DNA of 64,000 bases from Lonicera japonica (taxonomy: Eukaryota > Streptophyta > Magnoliopsida > Dipsacales > Caprifoliaceae), in the NCBI GenBank assembly GCA_021464415.1, contig CM038466.1:48483356-48547355 (forward strand), in the 5' to 3' direction. The translations under genes and the position numbers were made by a program. The notes beneath the pieces are model-generated. The model ran no database searches, was not told the DNA's origin, and worked only from the letters and a program-made list of their open reading frames with translations. Shown in pieces: positions 1 to 10,023 of this stretch; the first letter of the stretch is position 1, and every line of letters begins with the position of its first letter.

Positions 1-451
1 AATCTGCCCTATCCATCTGCACGGACAATGATCGGATCCCTTCACAAACATGGACCCTTATAATTTATATATATATATATATATGAAAATTTATATAAGT
101 TGAAAGAATTAGATTACACCAAATTAGATAATGGTAGGTTAAATCCTAAAGAAGCAATAATTGGAGAAAAAAAATACTAATAAGCTTAAAATCCATCCCT
201 AATTAATTGTAAAAATTGAAATTCTAAAAACCAAACCTCAAATTCAAAACTCTATTTTAGATTAGAGAAAATTTGATGGACGGTGGCTTTGTAAGAATAG
301 AAAAACAGATTATCGAGACACACACAAAGACAGAAAAGATAAGCTAAGAAAGAATCCAAACACCTCTATTAACATCTAGTTTAGAAGCCCTAAATTACAA
401 AGAAGAATAGATGGAGGAGTATAAACACAGAGAAAAGGGGGACGTACGTAC

Positions 452-600
452 CAGAGAGAGATAGAGGATGAATGATGCTACGGTGGTGCTGGTCGATCAG
501 TCGACGGAGTGTGTGTGCGCGCGCACGCTGTCGTCGTCATCGTCGTCGTCGTCGACGAAAGCCAAGGCAGCGTCAGCGTGAGGGAGAGAATGAGACTTTG
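452..600 (-). other. possible 5' leader exon of a gene lying to the left
   Basis: On the minus strand this GC-richer island starts near 600, runs through a CGA/CGT trinucleotide tract and an ACGC-rich stretch, ends in a CT-rich stretch, and meets a good splice donor (CTG|GTACGT at 452/451). That pattern suits the non-coding first exon of a plant gene transcribed leftwards out of the window. It has only a very short ATG frame (about 14 codons), so no protein can be assigned. It could equally be a chance GC island. Confidence 0.3.
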
Positions 601-1725
601 TTGGCTTAAGTATTATTTGATCTTTTAACGGCCGACTGTATGCGGATTAAGGTTGGAATGCTTTTTATTCAATATTTAAGGATGGTATGAAAACTAAAGA
701 GTGTTCCGAGAATCATTAGAGATAAAAATATAATCACTTTTGGGGGGTATTATTCGCACATTAAAAATTATTTAATTTTAAATCACTTTTTATAAACATT
801 TCAAATATTTCACAAAAATAATCATATATTTTTTAGCAAAAAGTGATGCTCGTGTACTCTATTTATTTATTTATGTATTTGTGATAGCTTGGGGAAGATA
901 TGCGGTGAATTTTCTATTGTAGTTTTGTTTGGTTATTAAGAAAAAATGTAGGAAAGCTCTATAATTTTTAATTTTTGCATTTAGGTGAAGAACTGAGAAA
1001 AAGGTATATAATAATTTACAAAGTGAGTACTTGTGCCTCACCTCTACCTTCAATTTTGGCTTTTAGCTTGTTGAGTTAGGATTTTTGATTTGAGGATAAG
1101 CAGTACGTGGGGAAAGGGCAAATGGGATCAACAAAGTTCTAAGTGCCAACTTTTCACAAAACTTCACTGTGATCATAGCTTTTAAAGATTAAGAAATTTA
1201 AATACTCTTTGGAAAGTACAAATTTGCATTTACCATTTAAACCAGTTGTAACAAGAATAGTCGGATAATTTTTTGACTTAACCTGTTGAAATAAAGCTAT
1301 ACTTCAGTTTATATAACACTTAACTTTTAGAACTTTAACAGTTGGTTTGCTAGATAGTGAGGAACATTTGAACAAACTGAAAGAGGAGAGTTATAGGGTG
1401 CTCACATTGTGAACAGGGGAATATAATTTCATATAGAAATAAAACTCTTCTTTACGAGGATCACCCTATTATTACAGCAACAATAGAAGTCAGCACCAAT
1501 GAACCTGTTCTAAGTGAAACTCATAAAAGAAATATTTAATTTCTTACTTTAAATAAAATCAATGACTAATTCTTATTGTTTTATGTTATCAAATTTTGTC
1601 CGTTTGGTTCCTTTGTTCCAGTAATATTCTTTCAATAGATTAAGATCAACCCAATGGCTAATTGTTATTGTTTTATCTTATCAGATATGATGAAGAAGAA
1701 TTCAATGACAACCACAGAGATGTAA
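601..1725. other. AT-rich stretch, nothing recognised
   Basis: No open frame with protein-like composition, no inverted termini and no repeat with other parts of the window were seen here. The short ATG frames on either strand are lysine-, phenylalanine- and leucine-rich products of AT-rich DNA. Confidence 0.5.
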
Positions 1726-1977
1726 CGAAAAGTAAAGTTTGATGTTGCTACTACAACTAAGGTACATTATGGGTACAAAAGGAGGAAGGTTAATCCACCA
1801 ATATGCTTGGGGATGCAAGAAAAACTGAATCGAATCAAGACAAGGTAGAAGAGAATATTCGAGTCGAAGACTAGGCGAAAGAAGAGACATGAGGATGCCC
1901 CGACAGATATTGCAAGTACAACAACTGAAGCCCCAGTAGCACACAGAGCCACCAGAAAAGCCAAAGCCTCACCATAA
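1726..1977 (+). pseudogene. decayed basic coding remnant, unidentified
   Basis: Read in the frame of the GAT codon at 1741, this stretch encodes a coherent, strongly basic C-terminal-like peptide ending in TAA at 1975-1977. One TAG at 1846-1848 interrupts it. It has KRRK and RKKR clusters and a Thr/Ala-rich tail. The start is missing: a TAA stands at 1723-1725. It lies 1.2 kb from a MULE-type transposase fragment on the opposite strand, so it may be transposon debris. I do not recognise the family. It could be fortuitous. Confidence 0.25.
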
Positions 1978-2399
1978 AAGAAAACACAGAAGTAGTTATA
2001 TTTGTGTAAATGTAGTTACGTTTGGCATAATGTAATTATGTTTGGTACTTCTTTTTTGTTAATGTATTTGCTTTAGATTTGTTACATGTGTTAGACTTAA
2101 TGTATTTGCTTTGACTTAATGTTCATGTATTACACTCTCTAAGTTCCATTTTTGGATATTGATATTGAAAATACTGCCATGCATGTTTTGATCCTTTCTT
2201 TCTTGTTAATCAAAAAATTCCAGGAACATAATGCAAAACTTCCACCACTCATTACTTAAAAAATCATTTTTAGATATAAGCAAACAAGTACGATATTAAT
2301 TATTAAAATAATTTATTTTCCTAATTGTTGTAAAGATGAAGCAGAGTGATTTACCTACATTACTAGTATTTGAAGAAGAAGAATTTATTGATCTCGTGT
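1978..2399. other. AT-rich stretch, nothing recognised
   Basis: The sequence contains short phrase repeats (TTTGGTA, GTATTTGCTTTGAC) but no gene, no terminal repeats and no convincing element. Confidence 0.45.
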
Positions 2400-2860
2400 C
2401 TTAAAGTGATAATGCTCGCTAAACATTAGGTGACTATAGTGCAACCAAAAGACGGATGTCTAGCGAGCAAGGCCTACTTTCTCGCTAGACATGGGGTGAA
2501 TAGTGTGCAACTAGAAGACAGGTGTCCAGCGATTGAAAATATTAGAATGAATAAAACATACTGTCTAATTTACTAAACTTAGCATCTAACGAGTATATTA
2601 CTCGCTAGGCATTGGGTGACTATTGGACAACCAGAAGACGAATGTTCAGCGAGTAAGGCGACATGGGGTGACTGGTGTGCAACTAGAAAACGGATGTCCA
2701 GCGATTGAAAATCTTAGAATGAATAAAGCCTATTGTTTAATTTATTAAGCTTAACATCTAATAAGTATATTACTCGATAGACATTGGGTGCCTATGGGGC
2801 AATCAGAAGATGGATGTCCAATGAGTGAAGCTTACTTTTTCGATCGTTATCTGGCAAGTG
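2400..2860. repeat. imperfect ~172-bp tandem repeat with CTCGCTAG motifs
   Basis: The phrase CAGCGATTGAAAAT occurs at about 2527 and again at 2699. TATTACTCG followed by a diverged ATTGGGTG phrase recurs near 2594 and 2766. The period is therefore about 172 bp, with roughly two and a half copies. Inside each unit a shorter phrase (GGTGACTATNGTGCAACNAGAAG) recurs in alternating diverged forms, so the array is compound. No coding frame crosses it. It may be a subterminal repeat of a DNA transposon. Confidence 0.6.
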
Positions 2861-2938
2861 AGGCTTATGTTTTGTTCCAAGAGAAAAGTAAATCAAACAC
2901 ACCCACAACAATAGTAAATTATGTATATCTTTAAAACC

Positions 2939-3178
2939 AACTATATTATAAGGAACCTTCACATACGAGGATTATAGTACGTGTTGTTATTCATACAAAA
3001 AAAGAAAGGTATCAAACACTTTCTATGTGACAGAAAGTTACATATTTGCATAAAAAATAACTATATTATAAGGACCCTTCACATATAAGGGTAAAAGTGT
3101 TGTCATTCATATAAAAAAGGGTATCAAACACTTTTTATGCTACAAAAAGTTACATATCCGCATCAAAAAAGAACAAAA
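2939..3178. repeat. tandem duplication, two ~120-bp units
   Basis: Unit 1 starts at 2939 and unit 2 at 3059, both with AACTATATTATAAGGA. Each continues through CCTTCACATA, TATCAAACACTTT and a GTTACATAT phrase. The copies differ by scattered substitutions and short indels, so the duplication is not recent. The array abuts the broken MULE-like coding fragment that ends at 3187. Confidence 0.7.
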
Positions 3179-3336
3179 AAGGTGAGCTAACATTTTTTGG
3201 TATCACTTTCTCTCTTCTTTGCAATATTCTTGGTATGAGCTATCCCTCCTTTTTCGCACCCTAAATATAGCCTTAGACTCTTCCTCACAGCACCACCCCC
3301 TTGGACTGATTTCATAGTTACGACTATAGTTCTTAT

Positions 3337-6300
3337 TAGGAATAGCAACGGGTCGGGTATGGGGAGGGTTTGGCCAATACCAAACCCGACCCGCATGCAT
3401 AGCACCCCGCCCTGAACCCGAGACGGGTTTTTTTTCTTAAACCCAAACCCGCCCCGCATACATATATAGGAGCCCCGCCCCGCCCCGCCCTGCCCCGAAT
3501 TAGGAGTAATCGGGTCGGGTTGAAAACCCACCTGCCAAACTCCCTTTATTGTGAACTAAAAAAAAATGAACAAAGCAACTGCCTACTGCCTACAGGCAGC
3601 AAATCAACAAGCAGTCAAGCAACAAAGTAAGCTAAATTTAAGTTCCAAACTTAATCATTCAAACACATAATTATGTGGATCAACCACATAATTCAAACAA
3701 GTCTTAAAACTACATAATACAATCAAACAAGTCTACAATTCCATCATTAAATTAAAACCAAATTAAAGTATTCAAACATCAAAAACAACACAAATAGCAA
3801 ACTCTTCTACTTCTCAAATTTTCCAAGAAGAGCTTTGTCATTTCTCAATGTAACCACCTGAAAATAAACATGAATAATAACAAATATAAATAATAAAATA
3901 CTTAAATGACAAATCAAGTATAAAAGTTGTAAAAAAATATATTTACCTCCAAAACATTAACTCATAATATATCAGTTTCCTCGTCACAAATTGTAGTTCT
4001 TGAATCTGCAGTAAAAGCCTCACCTAATAACACAAAAAAATAAATAAATTAAATACTAAGTAGATTTTCAAATAACTTTATTACTAAGTAATAAGTATCA
4101 ATTAAAACCAAAAAGTTGTACCTTCTATATCATTCCATAACCAATCTTGTGCACACATTAATGCCTCCAAAACAGGAGCACTAAGTTGACTGCGGTGAGC
4201 ACTCACCATCCGACCACTCGTACTAAAAGCTGATTCATATGCTATTGTCGAAACTGGAATAGCCAAGATGTCTCGGGCAATTAACTGCAGTGTAGGATAC
4301 CTAACCCCATTCGCTTTCCACCAATTCAAGATATCAAAGTCTTGGGTGCGTGGAAATATTTTTTCTTCCAAGTAATGATCTAACTCTGACTTTATATTCA
4401 CACGTCTAGACATACCACTAACAATTTGATCATATTCAGAAAAAATATCAATATTCCACTCTTCACCTACACTTGCTGAAGTGGAATCACCTAAAGATGT
4501 GATCCCACTTGCCCCACTTCCACTCGTCTCATTAATACTCGCTTTTAGCTTGACTTAGTACTCGTTAAGTAAATCATAACAAGCAACTCTGACTTTTTCT
4601 ATTGGAAAAGTAGCCTCCTAACCATGCATGTATTTTATGAAGTACATGTTCTAAGAAGGTCATCTTATAGCGTGGGTCTAAAACAATTGCTATTCCGGCA
4701 ACTAAGTGACACTCGCTCTAATATTTGTCGAACTTTTCTAACATATTAGATGCCATCCTCTTAATCACTTCATTTTCCGTATTGGCCCAACTACGCAAAG
4801 CCAACTTAATCTCACAAATTTTTGGGAACAAGCAATTTGCCGTAGGAAAAAAAGTTTTAGAAAAAGTTTTAGTCACTTGAAAAAATAATTTTAATCTCCC
4901 ACAAATATCTTTTGCTAAACTCCATTCCTCCTCCGTAGGTAAGAATATATAATGTCGCTCACGTTGTCTCAAACGCGGAAACACGTCCTTGTAACTAATT
5001 GCCGTCTCAAGCATTAAGTATGTGGAATTCCATCTTGTTTTACAATCAAGAGACAACTTTTTAGTACATGGAATTTTTAATTGCTGAGCGGCTTCCTCAA
5101 ACTTTTCCTCTCTACTTTGTGTGGCGGTCCAAAAGGCTACACTATCACGTATTTTCCCAATTGCCACCCCTATTACATCCAAACCATCTTTAACCACCAA
5201 ATTCAATATATGTGCTGCACAACGCATATGAAGCAATTTTCCATCCAAAATAAGAGACCCACTAACAACAAACTTATCCGACAAAATACCAACCAATGCA
5301 TCATTAGTAGTGCAATTATCTACTGTAATAGTAGACACTTTTCTATCCAAATTCCAATCCAACAGGCAGTCCATAAGAACATCACAAAGAATATCTTTTG
5401 TGTGTGGAGCTGGTACATAAACAAACCTAAAAATTTAAAAAGTAAAAAGTAAACTAATTGCAAAAGCAAACATAGAATATGTTAAATGATAATGATAACT
5501 ATGATAAAGACTTACCCAATAACCATACTCCGCAAGAACCAATATCGATCAACAAAGTGTGCCGTAATTGCCATATGGCCCCTCTTTTGCCTAGATGACC
5601 ACATATCCGTCGTGATAGCAACTCGACTTGAAAGCTTGTCAAACATTAAATATGCTTTTGTTTTTTCCTCTTGAAAAAGTTTCAAAATATCACTTTTTAT
5701 TGTGTTTCAAGAAACCATTTTAAAAAGGGGTTGAAGACTACTAACAAACCTCCTAAATCCAACATGATCAACAATGCTCAATGGATATTCATGTAAAACA
5801 ATTGCACTAGCAAGTTCTTTCCTTGAAAACTCTTGGTCAAAAGTAAAATTAACAAATTGGACTTTCCCATCACTACTCTTGTTAGTTGATATTTGAAATT
5901 GATCACGAATGTCAACATTCCAGAGCTTTTTGCACCTATCCAAATGAATATGCAAATGATTTGTCCCATTCTTAGGATCTGCTTTAAGTTTTGTTTTGCA
6001 ATGGTGACATATCGCCATTTTGCTTCCATTTTCGATAACCCTTTCAAAATCTTGCCAAACTTTAGAAAAAAGTTTTCTTAGTTTTCTCTTATTAGGAGAA
6101 TTTTGTGTAGTTTGTAAACTAGGTTCAATTGCATTATTCACAGGGGCTGAAGTTGGTGTTGGTGTTGGTGTAGAAGTTGGAGTAGGAGTAGGACTACACT
6201 CGGATGGAGGCACGGACAAAATATTCTCGCCTTGATTAGAATCAGTCATTGTAGATCTAACAAAGAAATAAATGGTATTAAAATTAATACAAGTAATTAT

Positions 6301-7038
6301 TAAAATTAATAATTAACACCTTGATGGGCGAAATGAAATGCAAGACTGCCAGTAATTTTCCACAATGAACTAATATAATTTCGTGTAATTCTCGAAGCTC
6401 ATGATCTATTAGTGTTGTATGATATTGAACTGCAATTAAAGAGTGAAGCTCAAAATCGCACTTCTCAGTAAGAACAAGCTGGAGTGAAGTTCAAAATCAC
6501 AACACACATTCACAACATAAATCAGACACAAATATTGAATCAGACACAGAGATAGCTAACCAGAAGATGTGGCGTGGCGATGTGCGACTGTGAGAAACAG
6601 AGAGATCGGAGAGACCGAAGATGTGCGATGTGCGACGTGCGACGGAGAGACCGGAGATGAGCGATGTGCGACGTGCGTCGTGGCGATTTGCGACCACCGG
6701 GAGGAGGAGAGACCGGAGATGGAGTGGCCGATTGGGAGTCGGTGTGGGTGAGACTGTGAGAGTGTTGAGAGACAAAGAGAGATGTGCCGTGTGCGGCGCA
6801 GCGGCTCAAATGGAAAAGAGATTGAGCGATTAATTGATTATGTCTATTAGTAGTTAGGGTTTGAATTTAATAAATATTTAAAATATTAAATATATATATA
6901 CATATAATATTTATATTAATATATTTATATATATCTAAGCAGGTCGGATCGGGTTTTAGGAGTGCAGAACCCTAACCCGCCCCATCCGGGTTGGGTCGAG
7001 TCGAAACCCCGCCGGGTTGGGTTTTTTTGCCATCCTTA
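3337..7038 (-). mobile_element. hAT transposon (Ac-like), 3,702 bp, with 8-bp target duplication
   Basis: The element is flanked by the direct repeat GTTCTTAT (3329-3336 and 7039-7046), the 8-bp duplication expected of hAT. Its ends are imperfect inverted repeats, TAGGAATAGCAA on the left and TAAGGATGGCAA (reverse complement of the right end), matching at 9 of 12 positions and close to the known TAGGGATG-type Ac ends. Both subterminal zones (3,350-3,535 and 6,945-7,025) are rich in GGGTCGGG/CCCGCCCC motifs, unlike the AT-rich surroundings; such repeats are typical transposase-binding regions. Inside lies a three-exon transposase gene with BED, catalytic-core and dimerisation regions, now disabled by stops and frameshifts. 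Confidence 0.9.
3962..6249 (-). pseudogene. hAT transposase (zf-BED, core, C-terminal dimerisation domain), decayed
   Basis: Three exons can be traced: 6249-5516, 5426-4122 and 4023-3962. The two introns (89 and 98 bp) have GT-AG borders that keep frame. Exon 1 starts MTDSNQ, has a Pro-Thr repeat and then a BED finger (SKVWQDF, CHHC, HLHIH, C). The core contains AITTDMWSS and the CAAHILNLVVKDGL region. The C-terminal dimerisation domain reads YPTLQLIARDILAIP and SAFSTSGR. Lesions: TGA in the VS*NT segment near 5707 (probably an old CGA), TAG after FDKY at 4718 (probably TGG), later single-base insertions, and a TAA near 4556. The protein cannot be made, so the element is non-autonomous unless supplied in trans. 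Confidence 0.88.
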
Positions 7039-7440
7039 GTTCTTATCCCTCTTCCTTGACTTTAACACCAATCAACCAAACCATATCGAGAAGAAAATAC
7101 CTTGACAAATAAACATTATACACAACAAATTAATAACATATTATACTACTTAAGAAAATTCGTATTAAGAAAATCATTTAGGGTATTGTAATCAAGTTAT
7201 AAAGTAAACTTACTTCGTTTATTACAAAGACCGGAGTAACATCAATTTTTATAGTTTTATCATTATCCGGATTATGGTAACCAATGGAAAGGAGGAGGGG
7301 CTGGTCATCGCCATTGGAATTATGGTCACCAACATCAGCCTTATGGTCACCACAATAAATTGCATCTAGAGTCATTATATCCTCTAAAGATTGGTCGTCC
7401 CCACCATCAGGATTAAGAGGTTTTGCTTCAAATTGGCTAA

Positions 7441-8183
7441 AGTCAACTTCTCAAGGCAATATACATCTTGAAATAATGGAATTACTTGAAGATTAGTTTA
7501 TTAACCAATTATAACTCTTGTAATACCTAATTACCAAACATTTTTTCGAGTTAATGAACACCTACAAACAAATTGGTCCTGCTCGCTACATGTTTAGTGA
7601 TTATACCTCTCATACTCGCATATCATGGAACGAGTTACATGTTATGATTTTCTACTGATATCCAGCAAGTGGACATGACAACAAAATTTTCCTATTTCAC
7701 TACATTTCCAATGAATGAACTACTATAATCCACTCCATATCAAGCGACTGTCGCCTTATTTCCAAATATGTGTACTATGTTCAATGTTTAGAGTGTTATA
7801 TATGTATTCATTGCTTAAATATAAAAAAAATAAATACAATGGCATACAAAACATTAAGCATACCTCTCATTCATCACCCTTTTCTTGTATATTACCTTCA
7901 GGTTCTTCATTATCTTTCCTCTTTAACTCTATGGTGTTCTCACTATTATTCATGAGTCTAGGGTTTATTCTTCCACAAAGTGTTGCATGTTGCTTTAATG
8001 CTTGATTTTTTTCAATCATTGAAAATCTTTGTGCATTTCAATCAAGAAGAAGAGAAAGAAAATGGAGTGCGTGAGTTTGGCTTGGTGGATTGGTTGGAGG
8101 GGACAACAAACGTGGGATAGCATTTAATTCCATTTGAATTTGACAAAGTAATTATAAGTTAATATAATATGTAATTAGGAAGG
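7441..8183. other. AT-rich stretch, nothing recognised
   Basis: No protein-like frame beyond the MULE fragment ends here. A few CTCGCTACATG and ACTCGC phrases near 7,590-7,615 echo the motifs of the repeat at 2,400-2,860, which suggests scattered debris of one repeat family. Confidence 0.4.
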
Positions 8184-8494
8184 TTAATTTTAAGTGGGTG
8201 CTATTTACATTCCACAAAACATTGATAACACTTCACTTTTCATTCGCTCGATGACAAGTGAGTAAGTATATGTTATTCACCCGATGACAAGTGAGTAAGT
8301 GCATGTTACTCGCTCGATGACAAGTGAATAAAAACTTTAATGCCTTACTCGCTTGTCATCGAGCGAGTAAGATGCACTTGCTCGCTTGTCATCGAGCGAA
8401 TAACATACACTTATTCACTTGTCATCGGATGAATGAAACATGGAGTAAAATCAAGTACTTGATGTTGTGCAAATAGCAGCCACCTAATTTTAAC
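8184..8494. repeat. foldback element: long inverted repeat with internal CTCGATGACAAG repeats
   Basis: The outer arms (TTAATTTTAAGTGGGTGCTATTT at 8184 and its diverged complement ending 8494) enclose a tighter inverted repeat, 8241-8435. Each inner arm is about 90 bp and holds three copies of the phrase TCGATGACAAGTGAGTAA, spaced about 33 bp apart. The arms meet around 8,337 with almost no loop. A transcript would fold into a long hairpin. The GTGGGTGCTATTT ends recur as GTGAATAGCGCCCACC near 8,595, so these are probably MITE termini. No coding content. Confidence 0.75.
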
Positions 8495-8886
8495 TCTAGG
8501 TAAATAACCATTGGGTAAAAGTATAAATGAGTGCTGTGCAAATATACACTTAAAAGGCATTTTTAACATTGGAGTATTGTAATTTTTTTATGTGTGAATA
8601 GCGCCCACCTTATTTTTGGTTTTATTTTGCGGAAAAAAATTTCTCCACTATCATCTAAATAAAAATATTTTATGGAAAAGGGCAAAATGCAAGACTTACC
8701 ACATCTCTCGACTTGGAGTGATTCAAATTCATATAAATCATTGGGCTAACCTCATAGGGTTAGATTTCGCTTATCTCCATAATTTTTTAAGTCTAATTTC
8801 ATTCAATAATTAAATGGATAAATTTTTATATGAAACTGGATGGAAATTATCTTTATAATCATCTCCATAAAATTTTATAAAAAATT

Positions 8887-10023
8887 GGGTAAATTATATT
8901 AAACCCCCTATACTAAGTCGGGTTTCCGGGTCACCCCCTTGAACTTTTTTACCCGACATTATACCCTCTCATACTTTTGACCCGTAAAATTGGTGTAACG
9001 CCTTGGACTGAAATGTAAAAAGACAAAACAACTTGTGGAAGGTAAACCAATTGCATCTTGACACATGAAAAATTATGTAACTTCATTATTTTATCACAAA
9101 ATATTTAAACAAAATATGTCAAAATAATTATATGAAAAAGGTTTTTTTTTTTTAACAAAAAAATAAATTACTGTTCATTTCCCTCCTCCTTTCACCAGAC
9201 CATCATTAACACCCATTCAAAGCCACCCTTTCCACGAAATCACTTCCACTACACTATTGCAACCTTGACCCCAAAAACTTAACCTCCGATCAGCATGTAT
9301 TGGAACCGCAACATCGCCGGATCTGTGTTCTGCGAGTTCTCTAAAGATAGACACGGCGATAACGGTGACAAGGCCGAAGAAAGACATCAAAATGGTAGTG
9401 ATGTGTGTGTATTTTAGTACATGCATCTAAAATTCTAAACACATTGCTTATACACATACAGATCTAAAGATCTACATACATATATATATATATATATGTG
9501 TGTGTGTATATAAATACATCGTTACAAAAATATATATTGATGCTTGCAAGATTTACATATATAGAAATACATATATACACATACATACATGTCATTATAT
9601 ATAGATGTAGATCTGCACCTCCGACCAAACGGATTGGGATTTGGGAGCGATGAAGATGAAACACTAGGGCTCTAGGGGGTGTTTGGCAACAGGAGGTCTA
9701 AAAGGTGTTTGGCAACAAGATCGATATTTTTTAGTATTGAAATTGGAGTTAATTAGGATTGGAATTGTTAGGTTTAACATCACATTAGAATTATTAATTA
9801 TAGTTTAGAATATTTATGGGCAACTTGGTCATTACAATTAATTTTTTCATCATCTGCAATGCATGTTTGTTTTATGTTAATTTTTTAACAGTGTAGTAAC
9901 ATAATGGTGTTAAGTGTAAATGTGTTATAGATTAAGGGGATAAATTGTTGGGTAAAAAATGTTCAAAGGGGCGACCCGAAAACTTGACTAACCATAAGGG
10001 GGTTTAATATATATAATTTGCCC
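8887..10023. mobile_element. non-autonomous MULE, ~1.14 kb, possible Pack-MULE
   Basis: Terminal inverted repeats of about 100 bp begin GGGTAAATTATATTAAACCC on the left and GGGCAAATTATATATATTAA (reverse complement) on the right, and share the later phrases CGGGTC, TTGAAC and TTTACCC. The flanks are TAAAAAATT (8878-8886) and TAAAAAAATT (10024-10033), a 9-bp duplication with one extra A, as expected for Mutator-like elements. No transposase is encoded. The interior at 9,185-9,425 is much richer in C and G than the ends and holds an open minus-strand frame (9426-9217), so it may be a captured host-gene piece whose source I cannot name. Confidence 0.75.

Larger units (their letters stand above)
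3187..7440 (-). pseudogene. MULE/FAR1-like transposase N-terminal fragment, split by a hAT insertion
   Basis: With the hAT element (3,337-7,038) and one target copy removed, the minus strand reads as two exons. Exon 1 is open from about 7440 (first ATG 7375) to 7214 and encodes an acidic Asp/Asn-rich segment. A GTAAGT donor at 7213 and an AG acceptor at 7101-7102 bound a 113-bp phase-0 intron. Exon 2 (7100-7039, then 3336-3187) encodes a segment starting VFSSR, followed by a Gly-Gly-rich stretch and LYLGCEKGG. This order resembles the N-terminal region of plant MULE transposases and FAR1-related proteins. One in-frame TAA lies just after VDWC, and a TAG ends the frame at 3187. No catalytic domain follows. 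Family assignment rests on motif resemblance only. Confidence 0.55.

Noticed and set aside
6569..6833. Small Cys/Arg-rich open frames on both strands
   Set aside because: They lie in the GC-rich, repetitive leader of the hAT transposase gene (GATGTGCGAC repeats) and are chance frames.
8241..8435. CRISPR-like array of CTCGATGACAAG repeats
   Set aside because: The repeats are inverted across a centre, imperfect and without unique spacers, and the DNA is a plant nuclear genome.
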